From: Rhopalosiphum padi
Lineage: Eukaryota > Arthropoda > Insecta > Hemiptera > Aphididae
Assembly (NCBI RefSeq): GCF_020882245.1
Contig: NC_083598.1
Location: 67,927,858 to 67,991,857, forward strand
Direction of reading: 5' to 3'
DNA: 64,000 nucleotides
Below are positions 24,230 to 36,222 of the stretch, one piece after another. A program made the translations under genes and the position numbers. Within the stretch, counting starts at the first letter, position 1. Each line of letters starts with the position of its first letter. The notes beneath the pieces are model-generated. The model made no database searches. It saw only the letters and a program-made list of their open reading frames with translations, and was not told the origin of the DNA.

Positions 24230-24919
24230 ATGTTGGCCAAAATTGTGCAAAATATATGGAAAAGTTTACCATTAAGTCGCCCTTGTATGTCCCAGATTCA
24301 AACTATAGCAACGTTACCTTCTCTCACATTTGAGTATAAAGATTTGGAACCAATTATATCACGAGACATTATGAAAATTCATCACCAAAACCATCATAAA
24401 ACTTATATAGAAAACTACAACAAAACACTAGATCAATTACGGACTGCTGTAGCAAAAGACGATACAGCGAAAATCATCAGCTTGGCACCTGCACTTAAGT
24501 TCAATGGTGGTGGTCATATTAATCATTCTATTTTCTGGGATACACTTACACCTCATTCAACTAAGCCTTCTAATGATTTGGATAAGGCTTTAATCCAAAA
24601 CTTTGGTTCATATGATGAATTTAAAAAAGAATTAGCTGCAGCTTCTATTGCAGTACAAGGCTCAGGATGGGGTTGGCTTGGGTGTAATCCTCAAACTAAG
24701 AAGTTGATAGTAAAAAGTTGTGCTAACCAAGATCCACTATTTCCAACTACTGGATTGATTCCTTTGTTTGGAATTGATGTTTGGGAACATGCTTACTACT
24801 TGCAATATAAAAATGTTCGTGCTGATTATGTCAACGCAATTTTTGAAGTTGTGAATTGGGATGCCGTGTCCAAACGTTTTGCTGAAGCTTTTGCAGAATG
24901 CCGTATAATATCGGCATAA
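24230..24919 (+). CDS. SOD2: Superoxide dismutase [Mn], mitochondrial
   Basis: A single uninterrupted frame of 229 residues. It converts superoxide to oxygen and hydrogen peroxide in the mitochondrial matrix. The first 28 or so residues are basic and hydrophobic without acidic residues, as in a mitochondrial presequence. The Mn ligands are all present: His51 (in IHHQNHH), His99 (in GGGHINHS), Asp183 and His187 (in DVWEHAYY). The active-site Tyr59 and the Mn-type Gln167 (NQDPL) are also conserved, as are GSGWGWL and the C-terminal YKNVRADY. Length fits the family. A splice acceptor just upstream of the ATG (24200) and a good donor at 22934 suggest an intron only in the 5' UTR. The absence of coding introns may be ancestral or due to retroposition; no poly-A tail or target duplication is seen next to it. 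The C-terminal tail (ECRIISA) differs from typical forms but does not touch the active site. Confidence 0.96.
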   Translation: MLAKIVQNIWKSLPLSRPCMSQIQTIATLPSLTFEYKDLEPIISRDIMKIHHQNHHKTYIENYNKTLDQLRTAVAKDDTAKIISLAPALKFNGGGHINHSIFWDTLTPHSTKPSNDLDKALIQNFGSYDEFKKELAAASIAVQGSGWGWLGCNPQTKKLIVKSCANQDPLFPTTGLIPLFGIDVWEHAYYLQYKNVRADYVNAIFEVVNWDAVSKRFAEAFAECRIISA

Positions 24920-25252
24920 TTTAATATCATAATATATTGTACGCGCGTTCCGGTTACAATAGGTGTTGCCGATCGACACACGAACACACACACAAACACT
25001 CACGCGCATCAGCCGCTAATTTTATATTTATTTTTGTCTTCTTTATTATACCTAATTATTATTGTCTCGTGAATTATAGAATATTGTATTACGTAAATTA
25101 CGACGGCGTGTTATCTGCCGCCGTAAAGGCTTGCCGATTCGCGCAGTTTAACACGGCCGCCGTAATTTTCTCCAGTCTTGCTCGTACCATCGAGGTTGTT
25201 CTAAAACACGTAAAATTATATTTACGTATGAGTTTTTGTTGAATTTCTTTTA
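24920..25252. other. SOD2 3' flank and start of repeat DNA
   Basis: No canonical AATAAA is evident close to the SOD2 stop. The sequence turns CpG-rich around 25110-25180 and then enters the hairpin repeat. Confidence 0.4.
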
Positions 25253-25990
25253 TTATAAATTGCAAGGCGCGAATCGCCACTATATAGTATATCGTTATAT
25301 TTTATAGGCGCAAATCGCCACATTTTTTATTATAATTATTTATTAACGCTAAGCGCAACATTTTTTATTTACAATATTATATTGATAGGCGCTAATCGCC
25401 GCATTTTTTATTATATTAATTTAATTTGTGTAATTATTATATAGCGGTATAGGTGCAGCTGGCCAGCCGTGTACCGACAATTTGTGAGTTTTATATCATT
25501 ATTTATTTATATTTTATATTGGTTGTGCCCAATCGGCATTAAGTTGACAATTATATTATACATTATTATTTTATATTTAGCGGTATAATATTACTTATTA
25601 CTTATTTATTAATCTTAGGTTGTGCTGAACCGGCAATTATATTTTATACATTTTTTATTGTTGGGCCGAAAGGGCCGTAATTATTTATTATCATATTATA
25701 TATTTTTTACCATACCTCCAATTTGAGTTACCATTTAATCAAAGTTACCTATTTGTCCTTAGTTTTTAAGATTACACACAGTACACACAAATATAGACAC
25801 ACACACACCATCACCACCCACATACTAGCACTCACAGGTTTTGCTCAGCGACCCTGTCCAACTTTTGTTGAGTATGCTATATACATTATACTCATTTACA
25901 CAGGTCGGTCGGTGTGTGCGTGCCGTTCCACGAAGCATAAGGTAACCGGGCGCGCATATTATTAACTTACGCTCCCGAACCGTACATATT
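25253..25990 (+). repeat. Dispersed repeat, GGCG-hairpin family, copy 2
   Basis: It is homologous to the inverse of 2490-3250. It begins with four short hairpin motifs (GGCGCGAATCGCC at about 25265, GGCGCAAATCGCC at about 25307, a decayed copy near 25346, GGCGCTAATCGCC at about 25387), spaced roughly 40 bases apart. It then shares the CAGCTGGCCAGCC, GGGCCGTAAT, GAGTTACC and ACGCTCCCG..CCGTACA blocks with copy 1. It could be an LTR. Confidence 0.6.
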
Positions 25991-27570
25991 TAAATTTAAA
26001 CAATTAAATATGTACTGTTTATGTATTCCTGTAAATACTGTTAATTTTCAATTAAAATATACTAATAGAAAAAAAAAACAAACACCAACGACCCGATCCA
26101 GCAGGTGGCAGAACAGTGATCCTGCAAACCACGGGAGCGGACCCAGGCTGAACTGCAGCCAGAGTTAGGCGCAGGCCTTTGGAGCAGCTGCGGCGAGACC
26201 CGTCGTTGTGCTCAGCTTACGTTCGGGGATGGGAAGACCGAACAGCCGACGTCCACAGGAGTCTGAGGGCGTTCCAGCCGTCATCCACGCGTCCGTCAGC
26301 AGCGGACCGGCCAACGGAGGACCACGGCACCAGCGACAGTGGCCAGCATTGTCGCAGCACTACGGCCGACACCCCCACCGACACCTTCAACACATCAAAC
26401 ACGTCTCAATTTTGCAACCGTTATTTTGATTGTGCTCATCTTTTGTACTACACGTACAAGATACATCGCCGTAACGTAAGTCCACGGACATTCGTCCGTC
26501 GTCGTGTTAATTTTTTTTTTCTGTACGATATATTTTTACCTTTACACGTGTTCTCTCTATTTAGCAGTCACCTTGTGTACTCGTTATCCACATCTCAATA
26601 AGCCTAATAACTAAAAAAACCTCGTGCGTTTGTGTCTCCGCACCCCAATTCTACGATTCGGTGTCTTGTCGTCGTTATTCCGCCATTGTTTTGTGTTTGG
26701 CCGTCTAAAGCTCATCCGAGCTGATCGTCGTTTCGCGCCCTGTCGTGTTCGCGGTCATAGTGTTTTTTGGCTCGCTTGCCACCCGGCTTATTGTATTTTG
26801 TGCCGTCACCCGTCCGTCTTACGCAGTGCGACCCGTGTAGTGCACCCCTTTTCGCTTTTCGCGTATTGTTCGCCCGCAACGCCGAGTTCGCCGTGCGAAC
26901 ACGTTCAAATATACTCAGCCATTTTGTCTTTTGTACCGCGGTCTACGCCGTGACAACGGACGCTCACGCGCAACGGTTCGCGTCGTCGAGTTCGCGACCG
27001 TTATTGTTATCCGAGCACGCGTCGTCCGGTGGTTCTATATTTTCCACGCCCGTTCTATTCGAGTAATCACCCGTACACATCGTCGTTGACCCATTTCGTC
27101 GTGATCAACATTTGCACAGTTGTCGCAGCTCCAATCAGTGTCCCCGACGGTTATCATCGATCCGTTATCACGTTGTCAACATCAACATCGCCGGTTATCA
27201 GATCGTACACGCAAATTATTATTTGACTTATTATCCGACGCTGTATTTTGTACTATTTCTATCTATTCAATCGTTCTCCGCCGATCGACTTGTGATCGTG
27301 CTTATATACTAACCCTAGTACGTAAGATTAATTTTCAGAACCGACGCAATAAATTTATATATATTATCAGTCGTAAAATTCTATTGTTTTTATATTTGTG
27401 TTAGGGTGCCTTCACTCATCATCGTTAGTTGTATTATTGCTATAGGAATTAACCAGCCTCTTCATTTCCCCATTAAGTTATACAGTCCACGTTCTCCCTC
27501 CTTACAGTGTTATCGAACTATTTGTCGCAGTAACAAATAAAATAATCGCACACGACGGGTTACGTGTAGA
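25991..27570. other. GC-rich retroelement-like or regulatory DNA
   Basis: After the repeat comes a poly-A stretch near 26070 and a purine/pyrimidine-biased, CpG-rich stretch up to 27570. Open frames up to 140 codons exist (for example 26179-26601) but overlap each other in several frames and show no gag, protease or RT motif. It may be the untranslated leader of an LTR element whose coding part is absent. The Merlin element is inserted at its right side. Confidence 0.35.
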
Positions 27571-27578
27571 CTGCCGTC

Positions 27579-28939
27579 GGTACTGGTCTGTTATCGCCCC
27601 GCCACGGGAACGAAAAATTTTATCGACCCGCCAATTACGAACGCGGCTACACTATTTAAAACGTAAATAGAAATAGAAATATATATATATATAGGTACAT
27701 ATTATAGTGTATAGAAATATTAGAAAAAAATCATCAATTTAATTCGTTAATTCATTAATTATTTCCAAAATTATATCATTAAAAAAAATATGTATAAGTA
27801 TATAAAATAAATCTAAAATACAATAAAATTACAATAATTACCGTATCATGATATAGGCTAAAATGCTGAGATATCCAATAAAATCTGTTCAAATGGATCA
27901 TTTTGATTGGTAAGTTTTGATCGCCACATATACTCTGCCATGTATGAGTCAAGGAAATTTCGAGCTGTTCCGCGACGTCGTTTGTTACCCCATTTTGTAG
28001 CACCCCACATTCTTTCCACGTTTTGGGTGTGAACTCCAGTAGAGGGGTCGACAAAGTTGTACTTGTGATTGACTTTATTATGTTGATAACCTAATTGTTG
28101 AATTTTATTGTATGATCTCCAACTGTCCGAAAATATTATGGACCCTGGGCGAATAAACTTTTGGATTAATGGTAGTAAAGTTTTTTCAGACCGATCAGGT
28201 ACACACACAATGAAACATTCTTTAGTTTCTCGGCAAATGCCTCCAAATACCCACTGTTGAGGAAGTATACGACCTGCATTGTTTTTTCTACGTACAAAAA
28301 GGCTTTCGTCAATTTCCACAATTAAATTAGGACCACCAATTTCTTTATTACCAATTTCAATTTTCCAAACGCACACTTCACGTAAATAGTTATTCCAGTC
28401 AACAACGGCGCTTTTACTCATTCCAAACTCACGTTTACAATACGATACAGAGGTCATTTCATAAGCCCAGCAGTATATGTAGTATGCTATTGTATGTATT
28501 GGTAATCTTGAACCACTCAGCCAATTGTTTGTTCTTATACCTTTTTCTTTTCGGCAAGTTCTTCTCTGACAACGCCACCGAGATCCTTTTATAATCATTT
28601 TATGGTCATTTTCGCACTTTTGAGTTTGTAATAAAACATTTTTCGTTTGAAGAAAATTAATAGCAGAATCTTCATTAGAAACTTCGGAATACAAATCTTT
28701 TAAATTCATTTTTCAACTACTGCAATAAATATTTCGATACTGATACGGGCAGACTTCAGACATACTGGACATACTGCTAAGTAAAATTACCTGAACTAAT
28801 AAAATAAAGCGATGAAGCCTCAATTGTCGTAAATATAAATAAAATAATGTGTTTGATATGTTTCGTAATCGCCGCGTTCGTAATTGGCGGGGCGATAAAA
28901 TTTTTCGTTCCCGTGGCGGAGCGATAACAGACTAGTACC
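27579..28939 (-). mobile_element. Complete Merlin-superfamily DNA transposon
   Basis: The 1361-bp element has 69-bp terminal inverted repeats (27579-27647 and 28871-28939; start GGTACTGGTCTGTTATCGCC) that differ at only three positions. A perfect 8-bp target duplication, CTGCCGTC, flanks it (27571-27578 and 28940-28947). It contains one intact transposase gene on the minus strand. Terminal repeats, 8-bp duplication and an IS1595/ISXO2-like transposase together identify the Merlin superfamily, the eukaryotic relatives of IS1016/IS1595. Confidence 0.93.
27858..28709 (-). CDS. Merlin transposase (ISXO2-like DDE domain)
   Basis: An uninterrupted frame of 283 residues inside the Merlin inverted repeats. 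It would cut and rejoin the element's ends during cut-and-paste transposition. The N-terminus has a small zinc-finger-like cluster (Cys32, His36, Cys47, Cys52). A helix-turn-helix-like middle region follows (about residues 70-110). The ISXO2-like catalytic domain runs from about residue 128: Asp134 in VEIDESLF, Asp195 in IIFSDSWRSY, Glu232 in HTQNVERMW. The last two acidic residues are 36 residues apart, matching the DD36E spacing expected for Merlin. Length is close to that of intact Merlin transposases, and no stop or frameshift is visible, so the element may still be active or recently so. The start at 28709 is the first ATG of the frame; transcription would be from the right-hand end. Confidence 0.92.
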   Translation of the reverse strand: MNLKDLYSEVSNEDSAINFLQTKNVLLQTQKCENDHKMIIKGSRWRCQRRTCRKEKGIRTNNWLSGSRLPIHTIAYYIYCWAYEMTSVSYCKREFGMSKSAVVDWNNYLREVCVWKIEIGNKEIGGPNLIVEIDESLFVRRKNNAGRILPQQWVFGGICRETKECFIVCVPDRSEKTLLPLIQKFIRPGSIIFSDSWRSYNKIQQLGYQHNKVNHKYNFVDPSTGVHTQNVERMWGATKWGNKRRRGTARNFLDSYMAEYMWRSKLTNQNDPFEQILLDISAF

Positions 28940-28947
28940 CTGCCGTC

Positions 28948-29770
28948 CGTGCGCACACGCACACACGCGTAGACTCGTCCGCCGGCTTCTTGTGCAGCCC
29001 TATCGCACAATATAAATAATATAATACGTTACAACGCCGAAGACGTCTCTTCGAACGATTGCAATAATAATAATAATAGTTATACTAATAATAATAGCCA
29101 CAAGACAATATACAATAATATGAAATAATATAAAAGCCAATATGAAAAATCATTATAAATGATAAATAATATAATAGTATAACGATACCGCTGATCACAG
29201 TTGGCTGACGTTGGGATCCCACGACGATTTCCGCGATGTCTCCAAAAAATAACCCGTATTGAAACAGCTGGGCAGTGTACCGGTCGCTGACCTCTCGCAA
29301 GACGCGTTATAACGCCGCGATATATAACAGACGCACACGCAATTAGCATGCGGCGGGTGATGTCCGCGTATCACCCCCGCACACACAATAATAATCTAAA
29401 AAAGATTGGCGATTGACGCAATGTATAATAATATAATTATAACTCCGTCGGCCTACGGCACACCTGCGATCGACAAACGCACAATCGGTCAAACGTATGG
29501 TTTTTGGTCGACACACGACGACAACGTGGTATATAAAAAATGACCAACACCCGCGGTCACGGCGAACAATCCCGGACAGGGTGTAAAAAAGACAACATGG
29601 CGATGGCCGAACCGCTGGACAACGGGTAGTCAGCGTCGCCGGTCGCCAAAAGTTCTCGCAAGTCTCCCTTACGATGTGGATTAGGCCTACTGGGGACACC
29701 ACAATAAAAAAAACGCGCCTCGTGTAATACCTCATAATGTTATTAAACAATACGGACAATGTTATTGTAC
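28948..29770. other. CpG-rich region right of the Merlin insertion
   Basis: Together with 27400-27570 this was one continuous GC-rich region before Merlin inserted. Overlapping frames on the minus strand (for example 29343-29759) lack recognisable motifs. It resembles a promoter/first-exon region or retroelement leader; no exon chain can be supported. Confidence 0.35.
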
Positions 29771-30649
29771 GTCGTTTAATAATAAAGGTGGTGTGGAAAA
29801 TTACCTAACACTGTTATTCTTATCTTATAGTTAAGAATTGTTACCTTGCAAACATTTTTTTTTATTAAATACCAATTAAATAATTATTTATATCAAGAAA
29901 CGAGAAATATTAACGTTTTATAAAGTATTACAATAAAATAGTTTTGAAAAAAAAATATTCTTTGACTTGTTATAAAAAGACTCCAAGTAGTTATTATATT
30001 AGTTCTTATTTTACAAAGACACTAATAAAAACTGGTCAAGTTTAATATTGCCAGAAATATTGTATGTATCTATTACTTTACTTACGACATTGAATTTACA
30101 CATATTTTTATTTACTAATTATTGTATATTTTATTAATGATTTTATTTTTATTTCATGTAAATTTGAAATTTCATATTTTACTAATTTACTGACGCATTG
30201 GTTACGTAGGTATTTGTGTCTTATTATAATAAAATACAAATGTTTGCATGTGAATATGTGATTGTATACATTTAGATTTTATTAACCATAGGCTAAAATT
30301 CCTCTAAAATCATTATGTTCTAAATCTTTTACGTTAACCAGTTTTCAATAAAAGTGATTTTTTATTTTCTTAAAATTCAAAAACGAATAGCCGTAAAATT
30401 TAAAATGTTTACTAAGTATTTATATTATCATTTTTTCTATAAATGGTATAATTTTCAAATAATTGCAACTCATTTTGAGCTCTTTATAGAGAATTATATT
30501 TGCGTGCTTTATTAGTGTTTTTTAATAGCAAAAATTGATAAATGAGTCAAAATCCTTGAAAATTGAATTAGTAATTTCTCAATAAGTTGTTAATTTACTC
30601 ATTAAAAATATAAAAAAATGTATATTCACAATATTTTTATAAATGTAAA

Positions 30650-31108
30650 CAGTGGCGTTGGCGTAGCTAGGAATTTTAGTTGAGGGGGTGGGCAAAATTT
30701 TAAAATTGTTCATAATAATCATGGGTTATATAACGTCAAATACACAAGTATATAGCCATATAGGTAGTAATTAGTAATTAATTTCATTAAATGAAAATAA
30801 TGAAATAATACAATATAATATAATATAATGATACAATATAGAACAATACTATGCAACTTCTTATACAACTTTAATATACAGTTTTTTTAAATTACCAAAT
30901 TTTGTTTAAAAAGTTAATTTTCAGGGGAGGTTGGAGGGGCAAGCACTTATAAAATATCGATATTCAATATTATGAATTATAACAATGGCGATGGCCTTTA
31001 GTAGTTAAAAATAAGACTTCTTATAATTTTTAAATGTGCCGACTTAAGGTTGATGTAAATGTTAAACTAGGGAAAATGCCCAAGTTCCCCCCCCAAATGA
31101 CGCCACTG
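30650..31108. mobile_element. hAT-like MITE
   Basis: It starts CAGTGGCGTTGGCGTAGC and ends with the inverse of CAGTGGCGTCATTTGG. Internal G-runs and a C-run are typical of this type. No target duplication is visible, so the borders are supported only by the terminal CAGTGGCG match. Confidence 0.45.
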
Positions 31109-31955
31109 AGCTATACGAAGAAAGTTTATAATACAATAAACTGATTCCAACTACAAGCAATGGACGCGTCAGGTAGCGTCGCGCGTCAGCAGAAGCTCGC
31201 AATCCTCGCATATCTCGACATAACGCTAGACCAGATAAGAAAGCCGCTTCTAAGGAATCTAATCAAGAAACCCTATTTTAAAATAACTAATCACAACCAT
31301 TGTAGTCATTTTTTACTTAATACACGAGTAAACAATTAAAAAATTGAATTCAAATATATTTTTTGTAGTAAAAAAGGTAAAGCCATTTTATATAGGTACA
31401 TTATAATGTCGTTCACGTGTTTCTAAAAATTGAATTATCAAAAACATTTCTAAATTCTAAATGGTTTCCAAAATAGATACCTATTATTAATTATAATACG
31501 TTACATAATTTAAAATATTTGTATTTACATTTTTCTAAAGATACTGTTGAAGAGGTCTAGCGGGCCGAAGTCCCTAGCACCTCCCCTAGGATCTGTCAGT
31601 CTGTCACTGACATTACGCGTTTTTCAATGTTCTGATGTATTTATAATATTACAATTTAATATTTACAATTAAATAATATAACAATTAATTTATATTTAAC
31701 ATTTAATTATAATAAATTGATAATTATATACGTTAGTTAGTAGTATTTCTAAAAAAGGTATTACATATATTTTGTTGTTAAAAATATAACAAATTTAAGT
31801 GTTAAATAAGACGCATATAATCCATGGACGGCGTGGACTATGGCAGAACTATTTATTTTTTTATATTGCCAACAGGGCAAATATTAAATCTACGATCTAC
31901 AGTCTATACCACACTATATAGAATTGTTATTAAATGACTTAACTAAACCATTAAG

Positions 31956-32573
31956 CAGTGGCGTAACTGGGAAAAAATCTAGGGAGACAAAATAATTTAT
32001 TTATTACGATCAAAACCCTGACAAGTGACAACCTCCCTCCCCTGTTTAAAATATATTTTATTGTATGTATTGTATACTCAGTATAATATACAATAGTGAG
32101 TAGGTACACTTAATTGTTTGATTTTACACAAGTCTTAGAACTCATTTTATGGTTTAGATAAACACAAATTATAGGTAACTGGTAGCAGATACTATAGTTA
32201 TAACTATAAAATAATAATAATATAATTACCAATATTGTTAAATAATACCTATAAGATTTCATTAATAGGTGCTACTAGCTAGTTTAAAAAAGTAACTAGT
32301 ATAAAATATAAATATTATTAACGTTATTCATGATTATTGTGAATTGCGATAACATATACAACAAGACTCGAGAGAAAACTAAAATGAATGATAACTTTTA
32401 TGAAATAATTCAAGGAAAATATTTTAATCTATAATATTAAAATAATACATTAGTGAACATTACATTCTTTCTTAACTTATGATGATTCAAATATTTGTAC
32501 TGTTGGATTATCTAGGGGGGAGGGGTCAAAATTATACCTCTCAAAAAATTGTCAGGAGGGAAAGTTCCCACTG
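31956..32573. mobile_element. Possible hAT-like element
   Basis: It starts CAGTGGCGTAACTGGG; the inverse of CAGTGGGAACTTTCCC lies at 32558-32573. The ends match only in part and no duplication is visible. Confidence 0.3.
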
Positions 32574-32880
32574 CCCAACCTCTTTTATACAAGAAAAATA
32601 TGAAATAATTTGCCCATACTGGCCATACTCCGTAAAAGCAAAAAACAAATAAGACCTTAATATATAGTTTAATAGTTATTATTATATAGTATATGGTACA
32701 GGTAACTTACTCGGATAATTTTTACAATTAATAAACTATTGATAGATTTTTATTATTTACTAATTTTTTAATTTAATTTTACATTACAGTTATAATAAAA
32801 CAATTGAAAATTTTTATTCCACATGAATAATCTCCAAAACGGCGTAAAAAAAAAAAAGAATTAAACCACTTTAATTTTAG

Positions 32881-33660
32881 TTACTTTAATTCAACCTTAG
32901 TTTACAATCGCTCAGCCCGACAGCGACGGCGACACGGTGGCTAGCGCGCTGTACCGGGGTGGATAACGGTGCTGCCTCAACGGCACCAATAACAGTTATG
33001 GTAAACGCTTACGTTATTAATTTACGAGAGCTCGACTATTAATCGTTACGTAACAATGCGACTGACTGCTTGATGGACACGAAATGTCATAGTTAAGACG
33101 GTATAGTTAGAGCACGTTAGAGTGAGAGTGCACTGCATTGCGCGTACAAAGGTGTCGACAAACGGTAGAATAGTTGGCGGGCGGCGTTGGAACAGCCGGC
33201 GAAGAAGCCGGACAACAATGATAAAAACATTTAAAAACGTACTAGAGCGTCTAATACTCTAATGTCGAACAGATTGCCATTCACCGGTGGCACACTCGGA
33301 CGCACGTCAAAATAAGAACGTCGTCTCAGAGTAGGTACGACGTTTACGCGTCGCAACACGGGGGAAGGCTGACGAACCGCCGAACGCAATCGGGGACGCA
33401 TAAAAATAATACGGCGACCGATAAAGGCATAAAGCAGTCGGTCCAAATCGCAAATGGTATTTTGCGATCGTACAAAAATACAATGTCGGTGTGTCGGAGA
33501 CGCGTCTCGACGAGATATTGTAAAAGTAAAAATAAACAAATATATCGTGTGATACTGTGATGGGAATACGGGAACACACAACCAGTGATCGGCGTGTCTT
33601 TGAATGCAGCGACAATGTCTAGATGTCTAGTACTCTAGTAGTCTAGTAGGTACTATAGTA
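32881..33660. other. CpG-rich island, no recognisable gene
   Basis: The GC content is high with frequent CpG. Overlapping minus-strand frames (for example 33231-33581 and 33307-33615) contain no known motif. It may be a promoter or an old first exon. Confidence 0.35.
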
Positions 33661-33676
33661 TTCAGGTAGTCTAGTT

Positions 33677-33874
33677 CAGCGGTTCCCAAACGTTTACGAC
33701 CACCCTTGAGAAATAATTTGTGTTTTGCGGAACTCCCTTCTTTAAATAATTTATAATAATAATTTTTAATAATATAAATAATCCGAATATAATATAACAT
33801 AATTTTCTCAATAATCACATACATCTGGTGGAACCCTTGAGATTGTCCCACGGAACACACTTTGGGAAACGCTG
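33677..33874. mobile_element. hAT MITE, 198 bp, perfect 8-bp duplication
   Basis: It starts CAGCGGTTCCCAAACGTT and ends with the inverse of CAGCGTTTCCCAAAG. The 8-bp repeat GTCTAGTT flanks it exactly (33669-33676 and 33875-33882). CAGNGGTTCCCAAA is a widespread hAT end. Confidence 0.88.
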
Positions 33875-34529
33875 GTCTAGTTACCTATAGTACTTTAGTA
33901 GTTGCGGTAGCACGACGGTACAGAACGAAATCCATGTATATTGTATATTATATATATATATATATCCATTATCCTGACTGTAGCTACGGTGACAGTATTT
34001 ATATTATTTAATATAAATCATAATACCTACTGTGGTGACATTGTGTCGCGGACTAAACGGAGCACATTAATTTTCTTCAGCATCGGCAAGTGCTCGGAAT
34101 GCTGTATTTTATTGTATATATCGATCAGGCACTTGACTTACCGACCGGTAATTTGATCGTGATTGCCGCTGACCTGTGAAAAATGTACGCCGCCGTCGAA
34201 ACGTGTCGCTAATCGCTATCGCTGTAATATTTGGTACTGTTGTCGGAACGGTGTCGTTAACATTGGGGGAACTAGGGAGGACTTGGGGAGCTTATAATTA
34301 GCCCCTGTCCTAATTCCTAGTCCCACACTCCCGCCAACAGTAGTAACATTTTTAAACTTAATATATAATATTAAATATTAATTATTAATTATTATATACA
34401 ATTTAAAATATCGTTTTATTTTTTTTTCATTAATATCTTGGAAAAATATTTATTTTTTTTTGTTATTAAACTAAGTTATTGTATATAATGACCCTGTGTA
34501 ACTGTGTTAGACGTATCATGTTGTGTAAA

Positions 34530-34690
34530 TTATACAAAATGCTACATTTAGCGTTTTCAGTTCCAAAGAGTTCCACATCTTGTGAAAGAACATTCTTAAG
34601 AATGCGTCGAATAAATACCTACTTATATAAGATCAACCATGTTACCAAATCGATTTTCAAAGTTAGCTATCATAAGAGATTTTGTCAAAC
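34530..34690 (+). pseudogene. hAT transposase C-terminal (hATC) remnant
   Basis: The frame contains SVPKSSTSCERTFLRMRRIN, matching the hATC dimerisation signature (P.S...CERTFS.MRRIK.YL). Only about 50 residues of the domain remain; the catalytic part is missing and the downstream sequence does not continue the family. It is a fragment of an autonomous hAT element. Confidence 0.7.
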
Positions 34691-34715
34691 GTTCTTAAAA
34701 AAGAAGACATTTTAA

Positions 34716-36222
34716 ATAAATTTAAGCTTAAAGCTGAAATTATACTAGTTATGTATAAAAATTCTTTAACTATCATAGTTTCACTTATATTTTAAGAAAA
34801 CTTAACTTGTATCTAAAATAATATTTAATAATATGTTAATATTTTAATGTTTAACCTCAATACCACTAGCTGTTTATTATTTGTTTTATATTAATATTAG
34901 TAATATTAAATAAAATTTCAACTTACATTTATAATCAATTAATGTAACGGGTTTTGGGGGTCAGAGCCTTGCCTTCTTAATTTACTTACTATAAAAATTC
35001 TAGGGCTGAAGCCCCCCTATTAGTATTACACTATTACATTACTTATATAAGCAATATATTGCGTAGTATTTCTATAATATAGTATTTATAATCAACGTTA
35101 TTAGTTATTAGTTTATTACCAATAAACCAATAATACAATAATATAATTAATACAATTTGTATTACAAACTCTAAGCGTCTATTTTTGGTTTTAACAAAAA
35201 TATGTATCTAATATATCATCTATTATCTAAATGTGCATTTATTTGACATGATTTAAGGAGCCTACTTTCAGTCATTACTCAATCTAGAGCAAAGCTATGT
35301 TTTTAATCTTCTTGAGGTTGAAAAACTTCTTTCTGCTGGAGCGATACGTATACACGGAGTTAGGTATGTCCAATATTCTTCTTATTGGAATTGAGAAGGT
35401 ATAATATTTATTTTTAAGAAACCCTCACTCTTGAACCCCTCTCCCCGAAGTTATGTCTGACTAAAAACAATATATATTGAATATTTTAACAAAAAATAAC
35501 AGTTTTAATATTTACTTAGTTGTAATTTAAAAATTATAATTCAAATGGATTTGAATATTTTGGTTCCTCGGTATATTTATTATTATTTTATGCATGCAAC
35601 ATTTTAAAAATGTTTATATTCATTTCAAGTAATTTATTACTTATACCATGAACCTATTTATATTATTCAATATAATGTATAATATTTATTTATAGCAAAA
35701 ATTAGTTTTATCTACCATATTGTTATTTATAAGTGTACTCATGAAAAAATAAACTAATAACAATATAAATATATAACAAAATATATTGACAGATTGTCTT
35801 TGCTCAAAATTACAGAAAATGATTCAAGTTCAATACATCCATGACAGTGACGACCTATTTAATAGTATGGTATACTAGATACACAATAGACAGCAGTTGT
35901 ATAGTTATGAAAATTTTAAATAATAACTTTAAATAAAAAACTTTAATACAACGAATAACTTAGTATAATTGTAATTATTGTAGTATTTTGAAATAGTAAA
36001 CTAAAATCACATTACTTTACATTTTTTTTTTTTTACAATGTAATTAACAATATTATCAGTTATCAGTCTTCAATTTTTTTTAAATAATAATATAATATTA
36101 GATATTTTTTTTAATTTGCATTACAAATGTTTTTCACATTAAACTTGAATTAGGTATGAATAATAATAAAAAAAAATTATAAAGTACTTCATTTATAATT
36201 AAAATATCACTTTTAATTAAAT
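34716..36222. other. AT-rich spacer downstream of the NYN gene
   Basis: Apart from a hAT remnant on the minus strand I see only AT-rich sequence. Confidence 0.5.
35230..35380 (-). pseudogene. Second hAT transposase remnant
   Basis: On the minus strand one frame reads RIAPAERSFSTSRRLKT, then a stop where the family has Trp, then LCSRLSND. This fits the hATC signature AERSFSTLRRLKTWLRS.MSNDRL. The in-frame stop and short length mark it as dead. It is a different hAT lineage from the copy at 34.5 kb. Confidence 0.6.

Larger units (their letters stand above)
29771..32880. other. AT-rich, transposon-rich spacer
   Basis: No gene is supported. It holds two MITE-like elements listed separately and a short 59-codon frame at 31160-31339 (+) (MDASGSVARQQKLAILAYLD...), which has coding-like composition but no recognised family. 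Confidence 0.5.

Noticed and set aside
26179..26601. 140-codon frame as a gag-like gene
   Set aside because: It overlaps other open frames in GC-rich DNA, lacks zinc-knuckle or capsid motifs, and becomes low-complexity at its end.
29343..29759. 138-codon minus-strand frame
   Set aside because: Several overlapping frames of equal quality, no motif, and CpG-rich composition explains the absence of stops.
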